Assembly (NCBI RefSeq): GCF_029227915.1 | Contig: NC_079882.1 | Span: forward strand, 12,710,001-12,774,000 | Direction of reading: 5' to 3' | DNA: 64,000 nucleotides | Source of the DNA: Hydractinia symbiolongicarpus | Taxonomy: Eukaryota > Cnidaria > Hydrozoa > Anthoathecata > Hydractiniidae | Shown: in pieces, positions 35,301-48,300 of the stretch | Layout: each line of letters opens with the position of its first letter | Numbering within the stretch: the first letter of the stretch is position 1 | Translations under genes and position numbers: made by a program | The notes under the pieces: generated by a model | What the model was told of the DNA's origin: nothing | Database searches by the model: none | The model's input: the letters and a program-made list of their open reading frames with translations, nothing else

Positions 35301-37689
35301 GCAACTTGTATCTTTCAGACATCGGGAAGGCGTTACGAACATAGGCCTGGATGAGGCTGGTCCGATATAAAACTTGATTGGCGCGGATGTGTCACATAAT
35401 TATTGCGTCACAAAAAACATTATGGCTAGGTGGCGAGTCTGGGACGAACAGCAGAAGGCTGTTCGTAATAAAATGGCGGAAGAGCTGTAGCATTAATAAA
35501 AAGCGATACAATGAAATGAATTACTAAGCAATGAAAGTACAAGAAAAAATATCATAAAGGGATATTGTTTACATGAAAATACTTCAAAAGCTGACAAAGT
35601 TTAATAACTAGAAAAGTACCTAGCTAGAACACTTATCTAGCAAACTATGAAGATAAGACTAAATAAAAAGAATCAACTTGTTTCCAAGTGACAAGTCTTA
35701 ATTTGGAGCTTTATACCCATGTCCTTCCATCAAGGTATGGTTAGTAAGCATGTTTTAATTCTTTGTATGTATGTTTTGGTTACCATATAAAATATAAAAA
35801 CCCGGCCTAATTATCTGGCCTAAACTTAAGAAAATTAAAAGTGCAATAACTTCGGTAAAAAATTAAAAGTTATCAACCTGAAACTTGTCAAGATAATTTT
35901 GCATGAGGCATTTTGAGGAAGATGTAAGCAAATTTTTTGGTAAAATAATTCTTACTAGACCTTTAAACACGCTATGAAAAAATTAGTTTAATTTAGGATC
36001 CACTAAAAATAGCAGTAGATATTGAACAGGTCATCACTGTGATATATTATCTCAGGACTTCTAATATCAATTACAAGTCAGAGAAACCGGGTGGTATAGT
36101 GTCCTTTTAAGTGTCATAACTTCAGTAAAACTTAAAATATTCACCTAAGATTTGGTATGATATGGTTTTAGACTGGTTTGATGAAATTGAGCAAAATTTC
36201 TATTATCATCATACTTTCTGAGTTCCAGAATTTAGCCCTTTTTAGAGATGCCTCCTTATGGCGGACATCATTTATAGCGGACACCTCTCTACAGCGAATA
36301 CTTTTCCTGGGAACGGATGAAACGACGCTCAAACTCTCATAACAAAACCTCCATGTAGCGGACACTTTATAGCGGACACCTCTATATAACGGAAACCATT
36401 TCAAGGTCCTGATTGACATCACCCCCTGGAACTGACCTCTCTGCAGCGGACAGGCTTAAGAATGGATCATACAGAACAAATTTTTGTAAAGAATTTGTTC
36501 ATATTTACTTAAGACAATGTTTTACATTGTTTAATAGTTCTTTAATCTTCTTTTATGCTATCTTTCAGCCAGTTTATGGCTTTTTCAGGGCCAAAATTTG
36601 AGCTAATTTCACTTTTTTGTCTAAGATACAGGTTCAGAAAATATAAAAAGCAATTCTAACCTCAGAAATAGTCAGATGATATTTAACCTAAAGTGATGCC
36701 AGTCAGTTATGTCAATAAACAAAAAAATTATTTGCAATCTCTTTGCTGATATATTTTTGTGATTGGATGCTTTTATGACGAGAATACTAAATTTATCTTT
36801 ACGGTTGCTTTGGCATTTTGAATATATTCTAAGCATAATGATACAACATACATAGAAGTACGTGTCAAATAAAATGCGTTTTTTTTTAACAGCAGTAGAA
36901 TTTTGATGAGATCTTAATGTGCGATTCTGTGGAAGTTAATTTTGGTCCAAAAGGTTGAAAAAATGCAGCTTTCTAGCGCAACTTGTATTTTTATTTTTTT
37001 AAAAGAAAACCTGTAGTAGAAATTTTATAATTATTAGTATAAACGGGATAGGATGAACTTTGTGTGAGGTAAGCTTTAAGTGAAAAATAAAAAAAAACTG
37101 TATGGCGTTTTAAAAACATTTCATTACGGAAAGAAAGTAGAATTTATCAGTAAATGGGTGGATTTTTGGGAATGTTAAGGCCACGAAATGTAAAAGCAAA
37201 GATAAGAACACCCTTCTAAGCAAAACTTCTTTGAAGTCATTTCTTCATTCACATGTAAGGTTTCCTTCTGCTTTCTGGACTTTATAGCGGTTGCTAAATA
37301 TAACTTCAAGCAGTGAGTTCACAGTACACGAATTCACAGTTTCAGTTAAACATTGTTTAAATAAATCATTCTATTGTTACGATGCTCTTACTGAAAATAG
37401 ACCTATTTCCATACCCTTTTTGCTCCGCGAGATATGCATGCAAAAATGCAGAACATCATGAAAACGAGATTAGTTATAAGCAAATATTTGGAGATTCTAA
37501 CATCAAGAATAATGAAAAGGCTTTTCTTATAACATTTCACAAGTATTTTTTTCCGGGTTGCTATAGTTTAGTTGCATGAGTAATCAACAAAGCATTTTCG
37601 ACATTTGTTGCGCACAATGACATTTAAAATAATATTTGAATACTATTGGCTGTTATAATTATGTAACTGTCACACTTTTTCTGTGCCTT
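32348..37689. other. Gene-poor stretch with scattered repeat ends
   Basis: No confident gene. Noted within it are a possible terminal exon on the minus strand at 34161-34280 (described as a finding), a transposon-end-like CCAACCTCGTCACCAGGG at 35283 and pogo-like ends at 36236-36450. The minus frames at 33113-33439 and 33491-33742 show no domain. Confidence 0.4.
36236..36450. mobile_element. pogo/Tigger-type terminal sequences
   Basis: Several GCGGACA motifs in one direction (GGCGGACATC, ATAGCGGACACCTCTC, GTAGCGGACACTTTATAGCG, CAGCGGACAGG) form a decayed end or a non-autonomous copy. There is no transposase. Confidence 0.5.
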
Positions 37690-38975
37690 TTGAAAACCCT
37701 AAAAAAACTGGTCCTTGATAAGTCAGGCAATACTACCTCGATAAAACGAGTAATCCAAAACAATGGTACAGAAACTTCTCACCCCAAAGAAATTTCCAAC
37801 ACATTTAATTCATTTTTTGTCGGTGTTGGTGCTAGCCTCGCCTCGAAGTCTTCTTCTGCTACTAATGTTAATCCACCTGTTAGTAGATACGATTTTCGGT
37901 GGGCTCCTATTGAGACCAAAAGTTAATAAAGCTACAGGCTTTGACGAAATTGGTTCGCGACTGTTAAAATCAGGTTCACCAGTTTTAAGTCTTTCTTTAT
38001 CAAGTATTTATAACAAATCTTTATTTAATGGTTATGTACCTAAATGCTGGAAGACTAAAAGGGTCTCGCCTATTTTTAAAAGTGGCAATAAAATAAGTCC
38101 TACAAATTATCGGCCTATCTTCATTCTGACAATTCCTATTAAAATTTTTGAAAAGTTATTGCATTAGCAGATTTCTCATTTTAATTTTAAGCACAACTTC
38201 CTAAATGACAGACAGTCTGGATTTCGAAAACTCTTTTCCACAGAAACTGTAGTAGTCGATGTCTCTGATTTTATACTTACTGAGCTCGACCAACAAAACT
38301 TTGTTTGTGCTGTGCTCATTGACCTTTAAAAAGTTTTTGACACTGTTGATCATAAAATTTTGTTAAAAAAACTATGGTGTTTTGGCATCAGAGATGCTGT
38401 GTTTGACTGATTCGAGTCCTACTTAACGGGCCTAGTGTAGTTGACTTTTTAAACAACACAAGATATCTGCTTCGTGAAGATACTTTCGGGGTCCGCAGGG
38501 ATATGTGTTGGGCGCCCTGCTTTTTCTTTTGGATATTGATGACTTAAAATCTGTCATCATCTCAAATTACCACTATCTATATGCAGATAATACAATAATT
38601 ATTTCATCCCAAAAACTTGGATTAGAACTTTCGCAAGAAGTCGACCTCTGGCTGAATAATAACAAAATGACTATTATTTGGGAAAGAGAGGGAATATTCG
38701 CTGCATAATTTACTCATCAAAAACGGTGCCATGTTAGTTTTCAAAGCCATGAGTCACATTGCTCCTGATTACATGCGCCCAAAATTCCTTTTGACAAAAA
38801 ACTGCCACAATCAACAAACAAGAGGAGCTTCTAAAAACGTTCACACTTCCCTTGGTCAATACCCGTTTAGAGCTGCATAAGAGTTATATAATCTTTCAGA
38901 CCAAGCGACCTGTAATGGAAGCCAGGTGTTTTATTTAAGACTTTCATCTCTAATCTATTTGGCAAATTCTAATTG
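37690..38975 (+). pseudogene. Dead non-LTR retrotransposon (LINE) reverse transcriptase
   Basis: Broken frames on + give the order of a jockey/CR1-type RT. SFFVGVG precedes the domain; KATGFDEI..LLK is at about 37928 and SPTNYRPIF at about 38095. DRQSGFRK follows at about 38207, VDHKILLKKLW at about 38346 and GPQGYVLGALLFLLDIDDL at about 38491. YLYADN then stands where YADD is expected (about 38578). After an internal deletion comes the usual C-terminal tail (HIAPDYM...TRGASK, 38757-38835). Stops, frame changes and the altered catalytic Asp show it is inactive. No endonuclease was seen upstream. Confidence 0.85.
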
Positions 38976-39424
38976 AGATGACTTTTAATTTTTGTTTTTA
39001 ATTATTTTCCAGATTATAAAATGTTGCTATGTTTGATTGAGCTGAGGCATTTTTTTACATTGATTAAAGTTAAAATTCGACATGGCAAGCATTTTGTTGA
39101 AACATTTTTACAGATATTCCTTTCTCTCTAGGCAGTACGTCAGTAACCATTTGTGTCTTTTTTCAAAGAACGATTTTTAAATTGTTTTTTTAAAGTGATT
39201 TTCTCAAGGATATAATTTGACTGAGCAAAATCACTGGAAAATTTTATTTGCCTGAAAAAATACCAAGATAATAGCTCTCTAAATACAAAATTTAAGAATT
39301 AGGATATCGTCATTTTAGTCAACCTTTATTTTATTTTCTTAAACAATTTTTTTACCAAACACAGTCTACGATAAAGGCTTGAATATGACACAAATAAGCA
39401 AGAACAAGGGAAACTTAACCAGCA

Positions 39425-39579
39425 TCTATGTTATAATAACCCGTATACGTCTGTCCGTCCGTCTGTCCGTCTGTCTGTCACGCAAAATGGTAGCTTAGCT
39501 GCGCAGGTAGCGAGACGCACGCAATGCGGTATAAAAAAGACGGGCGAACCCGTGGATTTTTCCACGGACTAACGACTAG
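39425..39579 (+). mobile_element. Non-autonomous Helitron, clean copy
   Basis: A 155-bp element preceded by A and starting TCTATGTTATAATAACCCG. It contains the GTCCGTCTGTC stretch and GCGCAGGTAGCGAGACGCAC, and ends in the stem CCGTGGATTTTTCCACGG, ACTAACGA and CTAG, followed by T. The interior matches 14368-14505 in reverse. Confidence 0.85.
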
Positions 39580-41115
39580 TAATTTTAAAATCACAAATGT
39601 GTAAAATATGTTGGTTTTAATTACTTCTAAAACTACCCTCACTTGAAAAACAAACAAACAGGGTAAGACACCCACAAGGTCAACTATTAAAAATAAGGTA
39701 CACTCAATAACTATAGACACAGGATATATACCAGCAACACACAAATTCTGGTAAACAGCTTAAAATTACACGTTTGTTTGGAACAAGTCAGCCAGCCAAC
39801 TAGCTACTCAAATCATCATTTTTAAAGCTAGCTAATACCTAGTATATACCTAGTTTATTACCAAAAATAATAAACATACCATAAGAAAGGATCAATGTTT
39901 GGTAGATAGATGCTGTTATCTCATATTATCACTAAATGATAATCATATCACTAAACTAAATTAATTTTGCAAATATTGCAAGTAAACAGATGAAACCGTC
40001 TTCACTTTCTGATTTTGTGAATAATAATAGTAAGGGAAAGATTCATAAAAATCTTGCTCATCAAATAAAAGCTGCAATACAGACACAGATCAGAAAATGA
40101 AGATTCTAGCCAAAATGAAATAAAAAATATAAAAAATGTTAATATGAAATTAAATTTCTGCCTAGCTACTTTCAATCAGGTACCTAGAATCACATGATAG
40201 TTTGAAGATTATGTAGCCATTTTTGCACCTTAGAGAACGAATGAAGTGTTCTAGTCAGATTGGCAAATCATTTACCAATTTCCAAGTTTCCCATAGCTAC
40301 AAGTTTTGCCATCCAATGCTTGCTAGCCAAACAATTTAGTAAAATACACTTAACCAAGCTGCTTGAATTTCAAGTAAAATTATATACATTTCAGAAATAA
40401 TCAAGACCAATATGCAGGCTGTTTGCCTGCTTCCTATGGGAGGAATGAAAACAAACTCGCCGCACATCGCTTAGCTCTGCGTTTTAATTTGCGTTAATTC
40501 TATATATTTTCTATATATTTTATATTTTTTTATATATTTATTTGTTGTAACATCGTTAATCTTTTCCAGGCGATTTTGTACGCAAAAATCATTATACGGT
40601 TGTAAGTACCTAGAATAAGGTATATTGGCCATGTCATGTTGAATCACAAAAATATGTAGGGTTAATTTTAATTGCTAAGAAAAATAATTTAACAGGATGA
40701 TGTAATTAATCACAAGTCGTTAATAATTAAATTCTGATGGCAACAAATCAGGCAAACAAAGCGTTACAAAATATATTAATTATAATAATTAGCAGGTAGC
40801 TAAGACACAAAGAAAGAGGGAAGAATCGCAAGTCATTTATAATGTTTGCGCGGGTGTAAACTATATATAAACAACATTTTTGTTAGCTCAGGTAAACTAA
40901 CAAAATTCCGACATTATGTTGAAAAACAAGGAACTAATTTCCTTATGCCGACAGAAGCTAAATTGTAGACAACGAAGTTGCAATGGATGTGATAACGGAA
41001 GATATCCTTAATGCTTATGCAACTTGTTAGTATAAAGAGGTCCAAATTTACCTTTATAAGCCATAACAAAACTTATAATCACATCTATCTGTTATTTTAA
41101 TATTTTTTTAAAAAA
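39580..41115. other. Gene-free stretch upstream of the Cys-rich gene
   Basis: AT-rich with CTAGCTAG-like motifs and a (TATAT)n run at about 40501-40545. The minus frame at 39478-39744 overlaps the Helitron and is not a gene. No promoter was recognised. Confidence 0.4.
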
Positions 41116-42011
41116 ATGAATCACTTTATTCTCTTTGGTGTATTGCTTCTTCAGTTTTGTCACATGAGTCATTCTTTGTCTTGCTTTCAATGCAATTTAA
41201 CAGAATGCAAGCAACCTATGTGCAAAGGTAATATATTTATGTATGACATTTTGTCTAAATATCTTTTAAGATCTTAATTTCATGTTAACGTTATTTCTGA
41301 CAATGGTAATATTAAAGTAATATTATATATTCTTTACTATAGGTGGAATAGTAAAAGACCCATGCCAATGTTGTAATGTTTGCGCTAAAGTAAGAGGCGA
41401 AGAATGTGGGGGACCTTGGGACATCCACGGAGAATGCGACCAGGGATTATATTGTAAAAAAGAAGGTAAACCAGGACAAACGGTTTTCAACATAACAGGA
41501 AAATGTGGTAGGTAGCTTTGCTTTTCCTTCTTCTAAGTTGTTATTAAAATAAATACAATTATCTTGCTGTAATTATGATTTATTAGCTCTTAAACAAATC
41601 ATTGAGATAATATCGTACATCTTTTTGTTAAGAATACCATGTCTGTGAAGTTGAAACTACAAAACAAAAACGTGGAAGAAGATGCAAGAATGAAGAGGTT
41701 GTCTTCTGTACGAAGAACTGCAAAAAGTAAGGACCCATTGTGAGATTTTTTGAAAAATTGGTGTCGAATGATTATAGGTAGTTGTAAAAATAAAGTTAAC
41801 CATATTCTGAAGTGCTTTCTCTCATCCAAGACCACCTGTTATCCACGTGATTTGCTTCTCTTAGCACATAAACTACATTTTCACTATACGTTCTTTTTTT
41901 TTTGCTTTTAGTTGTTGTATGCACAATTCAACATGCAAGCCGAATCGAACATGGCCGAAAAAATTGCAAATTTGCCAAAAAAGGAACAGAAATAAAATCA
42001 GATCCAATTAA
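41116..42011 (+). CDS. Secreted Cys-rich protein with IGFBP-N-like domain
   Basis: Four exons (41116-41227, 41343-41507, 41633-41726, 41912-42011) join in phase to 156 residues. Residues 1-21 are a signal peptide. Exons 1-2 carry the pattern of an insulin-like-growth-factor-binding N-terminal domain: CFQC..C...C, then PCQCCNVCAKVRGEECGG (44-61, a variant of the GCGCCxxC motif), HGECDQGLYC (66-75) and Cys92. Exons 3-4 add a basic second Cys-rich part (Cys97, 110, 118, 122, 125, 126, 132, 145) ending in KRNRNK, which I do not recognise. The protein should be secreted and disulfide-bonded. Single IGFBP-N proteins in invertebrates act in growth signalling or immunity; its role here is unknown. 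Confidence 0.85.
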
Positions 42012-42354
42012 ATGATAAAAAAAGAAAAAAGAATAACTTGAAAGGCCAGGATCTTATTAGCTATGTACATTGACGAAATCCAATTGATTGATTTTTTTTT
42101 AGTTGAATATTTTTAACAAAAAGTAAATATAATGATAATAAGAATTTCTTTTCGTCTTACTGTTCTCTTTATGTTCCTATCATGTAGTTTTTCAAGATGC
42201 ATTTGTGCTTGTGCAACTAATGATTGAAGAGAAACGTTTGAGGAAATGCGGTTGTTTTTTATTCTGTTTACTTTCAATGCTCTCGTGTCATTTGACCATC
42301 TTTGTTACTTTAAAATAATTAACTAAGCATTCAATTGTTATTTTCTGTTGCATT
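42012..42354. other. Gap between convergent genes
   Basis: The shared 3' flank of the Cys-rich gene (+) and the glutamate receptor (-) holds no gene. Confidence 0.5.
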
Positions 42355-45300
42355 TTATAATTTTCTGCCCGCCAAGAATTGAATGTAAAATTTTTCGCAT
42401 AAAATAACGACCAAACCCAATGCCAAACTAGCTCCCATCAGTACTAATAGACCTCCTGCATATTGCCAGCTAAATTTGTCGGCGCCAGGCTCCATGGTTG
42501 AACAATTTACATTACCCAGCCATTTATCTATAATATTTGCTGCTCGACCGTTGTTTTTCATTGTTCTTATTTCATCGGATAATTTTTCTTTTAATTTTGA
42601 ATTTTTCCTCACGGGAAACGTGTACGATGTGACATATGTGTCATCTTGGATGATTGTTAAATCTGAGCAAAACTCTTTTGTTGCAATACGATGAAAGTCA
42701 TACACGTAATCACCAATATAAGCATCTAACTTCCTGAAATAAAAATGCTTGCGTAAAAAGCGTCTTATATATATGATACATATAAATAATATAAGCATCA
42801 TGGAGGTATAATTTGTTGTAAAGAAGGGAAAAGTGTACTGCACACGACTGAAAACTGATGCATGTATTTAAAATCATCTGAGCTATAGATCAAAGAATCA
42901 AAACTGATCAGTTTGTTACCCAGTTGTTAATACACAGAATGTGCGAAATTTTGGTTTGTTTGTGACAACTATATAAAAATTTTGATGAAATGTTATTATA
43001 TAACTTACATAATAAAAACTAAACAATGACTCACCCTGTATGAACAAGTTCGAATCCGGATTGTGGTGGGGATATGAGATGCTGTTCGAGATATTGGTAA
43101 ACATTGGAGAACGTTTTTATATTACTATATTGAAAATAGCTTTCTGTAACTGTACCTTTTTCAACACCAAATTTAAATTTTAATGACGGCGACAAAATCT
43201 ATAACAGAAAAAGAAAATGATTTACATTAAGCTTTTCCTTTTTATACACGTTTGGGTGAATACAAATGTTCTTAATTTTCTACTAAATTTTATTCTCGGT
43301 TGTTTTTTAAAGTGTTCTTATCAAAATATGTCATCGCATAAAACATCAATGACGCCAGTATGTGTTATACACAGTCACAGCCGTTGTCACAGTCAAAGCC
43401 GTTTATAAAAGCTACCACAGAAAGCATTTGTTTCTTGGTTGTTGTAGAGAAGTGGTTGCTATTATAAAAAAACCCGGCTGTTAAGAATGTTAAATATATT
43501 TTTTTTCTTTCTTAGCAACCAACTTATTAACTTAAACAAAAATGGCGAAATCATGTCAGTAAAAAATACTAAATATGTCATCACATATTCTGAAAAAAAA
43601 TCATTTCCACAGTATTTAAAGCGTAGCGAAGAAAAGTGTTAGTTATTTTCCTTAGTTTAAGTTGACATATTAATTTCACTGATGTAGCTAGTTGATTTCC
43701 GCCGCGTAAGGCGGAATCTTTAAAATCGCCTTGGAAGATAGAGAGATAGGGACCAACTATAGCCTGAACGCACGGTGTCCAGATTAAAGTATTTTACCCT
43801 GGGCCTGGAAGTTGTTTAATTTCTTTAAAGCCAATAGAAATGCGTTATTTGATTTTTTAGCCAATAGGGTCTCAGATTGTGAGAACCTGATATCGTGGCT
43901 TCCTGTGATGCTTTGTCTCGAAGTTCTTCGAGTTTCAGGTCCCACAGGCCAAAGTTTTTTGCCCAAAACAATCGGTTACCGTTCCTCTTGATATGTTTGA
44001 AACTCCAAATCAATGTTTTGCAAAACAGGATGTTTGGTCGATGAGACTTCTCAGGTAAAAAATGCTGTATGTTCTAGCTAGTTTGTTACTTAGCTATGTT
44101 AAAGTGATTTACATTTGCGATTCTTCAGAGTGTTTAAAGCTCTTATTTAAGCTACGCATTTCCCTAGCATTTCTGTCCAACTATAAAATGACCTTCCTTA
44201 TACGTAGTTAGGAATCAAACCCATTACCTGACTTAACAGTTTGGGAACCAAAACTGATGATTAATAGCCTAAAAGGTGCAGTAGTTTTCAGGAAAGTTTG
44301 ACCGATTTAAGCTACATTTGCATGTCATGTAGCTAGCTAGCTACAGACTGTATTGCATATAAAGTTTCACATAAAGAACGTAAAATAAGCGTTTTCTTAT
44401 ATTTAACACGACCATCGTTAAAATGCAGCATCAGCAGCAGATCAGAATTACAAACTTTTACAAGCAAATCTACAGTGCATTTTTCTGATAATATTCTTCA
44501 TGAACTTTATGAAAAGGGCTGTGTACTTTTGTACTAAGATAACAAGTCCTTTATTAATTGCTATTTTGTTTAGTACACAAATATTCAAAAAACATTTTTA
44601 TAAATTTGAATCCTAAATCGAACATTTTTTCTTATATATTTTGGCTTATGGACTACATTGTGTTACATTGTGTAACAAGCAAAACAATTTGCTCCATAAA
44701 AAACCTGACATACGAGCTTAAGTTGTATGTAAGTGTGTCGTAACTTACATAAATGAGGTTATGAATAAAAATTCTCCCTGATGTGCACAAAAACATGTGA
44801 ATGTAGCTTTAAAAAAGCATCAAGTATACTGTACATATTTACTCTATTATCCAGTTTCCCTTTTTTTCAAGTAATCCTCCCTTTTTTTGCTATGGATTGT
44901 AAAAAATATTTTCAAAATTAGCATACACTATCTGTGGAAGAAATTTTTGTGGAATTTTTTTTTGCAGAACTTTGGGCCAAATCTGTAAAAATGTTCCACA
45001 GAAATTTTAGAAATCAGTCAAACATCGGTTCTGAAAAATTATTCCGCAAAATTTTCCATTTCAGCTAGCCGCAACAATTAAAAAAATTTTTATTTCTTCA
45101 TACTTTGATTTCTTTAGGATCTAAGTTATTGGGTTCTATGTTGCTCATTTGTAAATTCCCTAACTTCTGAATACTATGTTAGACAAAATACTGATTTTGC
45201 CTCTGCTGAAATAATTGAACTTTAGGCACCCAAAAATTAATATTGCACATTTCGCATATATTCTGCAAATTGAAGCATTTTTGTGTACCACTCACCCACA

Positions 45301-48300
45301 AAAATAAGTTTCAGGAAAATTTATTGTGCAAATAATTTGTACCCTTGGCAAGTTTAGGCTCTTACAACAAGTTTGAATGCATATTGAAATTGAAAAAAAA
45401 AAAGTTATCAAGGTATTGCTTATAGCCTGGAAAAGATTTGAGGTAGGTGTTTATACTTCTTATGCTTCATATTTCCAAACTTTGTTAAAAAACTCCTAAG
45501 TTTTGCTAAAAACAATACTACAATCAGGCTTTTTACCCAAAAATAATTCAACATATCCGGCCTATATATCCTGCAATATAGGATTCCTGCTAAACCCACC
45601 TTTATTTGTAGGTTAAAACACTAATCCAGTGGTGAAGTAATAATAGACTAGAGTAAGTATGGTATTCTTGGTCACTGTTGAATATAACATTTTAGGGATG
45701 CTTTTAGGCAACTTTAGGAACTTTCAAAAAAATTAAATATTTATAAAACTTCCTAAATTTGTCTTTGAACACGAGGTATTCTTTTTGGAAAGACAGACAT
45801 CACAAATACTTGGCGTTTCACAGTATCACCTGATTTTTTTATCAAAACTTCATAAAATGGTGAAATATTTTATTTTATCTTGCATTTATACCTGTCATCT
45901 TTAAATATATAGGGCACAGAACAATATCACATTAATGTGCTAAGATTATTTTGAGTTCTTCATATATGTTTTTTTAGTATTTTTCTTTCTTTTTTAGGTC
46001 AGCCATAATCTAACACAGCCATTATCAGCATTTCCAAAAAAATGTTGACAGAGTAAACTGCAAACATTAATTTGTGAAAAATGAATCACTAAAACTAATA
46101 TATATTTATATAATTTATTATAGTCTTATTTTGGTTAATAGTATTTACTTCACATTATTTTTAAGGGAAACTAGACGTCTATGATTCTTCTATGATTTTA
46201 CAGAATTTGTATCATGAAAATTTTTAGAACTTTCTAGGTAGATCCCAAGTTTTTATACTTTTTATAACTGTGTGTAAATCTGTATATTTTTGTTACTTAT
46301 TCAGGTGTAATTAAATTGAAGTATATCTAAATTGCGTTATTTGTCGCCCATATTTAATACTTTTCAGACCAGGTTACTTTAACCCCTTTTTTATATAAGA
46401 ACAATGTTATAAGAACATGAACCTTAGACTCACAATCCCAGACTCAAATCATTGTTTTTACAACTAAAACTACTCAAGAAATGGAATAGTCAAAAAGCCT
46501 CAAAAAGCGGTTAAGTCACTTAGTTTTGCGCAATTATTCAATCATTTATCCTGTTTTTAAATTGGAAATCTTAGCCTTGGGTCGACCATTGGACGTTTTG
46601 CTCTGTGGAAAGTTTCTCTTGACAAGGCGGAAATCTTCAAGCCTTGAGGCTTCTTGTTTAATTTGGAACCATGCTTCAAATCTCTCCAACCACTATAGGT
46701 AACAACTGCGAGTAAAACGCGGATGAAAATTCCAAATTATACAGCGAATATACAAACTGCTTTAACCGTATGCTGGTAAACCAGAAAACAGAAATGATTT
46801 GTTACGTTGAACACGACACTGGTTTTCTTGAAGTGGAATTGACGTAAAATTCTATACACGTAAGAAATGCTTCTTTTTAAACACGGCTTCAGTAATCTCA
46901 TTACTTACTTTTAACACAAAAAATAGGTAAAATATGAGAAAAATATATAGTAAACGTAATATTCTTACCTTTTGATCTTTGATTCCATTGACATTAGTAT
47001 TTCTTCCATAAAATACATTGGTTTTTGTCAATTGAGCTGTATAAGTTGTCATAATGATTAGAATAGACAAGGAGTAGATAATTGAAAGCAGTCTGGTTGA
47101 CCATCTTTTGGGTACTTTGCCAGCAATATCCCTCTGCAATGTCAATCCACAGAAAAATAAATACGACATGCTGATCGAATACAAACGTTTGTCCCTGATT
47201 TTAGCCCAAATGTTTTCGAATGCAAAAGCAAATAAAATTGCTGATGTAATCATTGCTCCAATTAGGAATATAAAGTTCTTTTCGTACACTTGAACAAATT
47301 TCCAGTTTACAATTCCAAGCTCCTTCTTGGAAGATTTCCTCATAATAACAGCTATAGATGAAATCATAAAATGCTCGGTAAAATCAACAACATGACTTCG
47401 AGCTTCGTTTGGTGCAAAAACCTGGGCGCCAACATCCGCTTCCCCTCTATGGATCTCACCTATAACACCGTTCCAGGATCCATTGTGGAAGCCTCCATAT
47501 AATCCATCTTCAGGAATAAAGAGATCATAGGACAGCTTCAACTTCTTTGCTATAGCATCAAACAATTCTAACGATAGTCCAGAACAGCAGGACTTTCGAT
47601 AGTGTCCAGGGGTTTCGGGTATGTTACATGTTACTGAATTAAAACAAATATGTTGATCTGAAGCGATAAGATTGTCTGGAACTTCAACTGCAAATGGAGG
47701 GGCAAGTACTGTAAAAACTCTTAACTTGCGTTTTGTGTGGTCCTTTGGTAAGTCTATTGTATTTTTACATGATGTTTCTTGTAAGGTCTGACCTGGAGCA
47801 TAAACAGAACTAAATAAATAATGGTAATAACGTTTACATAATTCTTACCCATAACTCACAAAGGCTTTAATTTTGTCCATGAAAGCTATAATAAATTGCT
47901 CGGTTTTATCAGAAAATGCAATGTCGTTTATGACATTATCCCGTTAAAATCGTGCTTCAATACAGAATGCCAGTTTATTAGTAATGCAGCCGGCATGCTG
48001 GACTTCTCACCAACACAGTAAAAATTAATTAAATTATTAGTTAAATTTAAATACGGTGCATGCCGTTTTATGTATTCCTTGCTCTTTTACCTTTAGTTTT
48101 CGTGAATTTCCAAAATTTTATCCGCATTCGCACACATTTGTTTGTGCAAATATTCCTGAAAAAATTAATTCTCGAAAATAAAACTTAGCGAAATTACTAG
48201 AAATGACTTTTTCGCTAAAGTTAATCTTCGCAAAATGCAATTTTTTGGGCCTCGCGAAAATTAATTAACTTAAAGAGCTTTGACATGATGATAACATTAG

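Noticed and set aside
48110-48260. TCGCGAAAATTAAT-like ends here and at 61876
   Set aside because: They may be MITE termini, but no matching second end or boundary could be defined.
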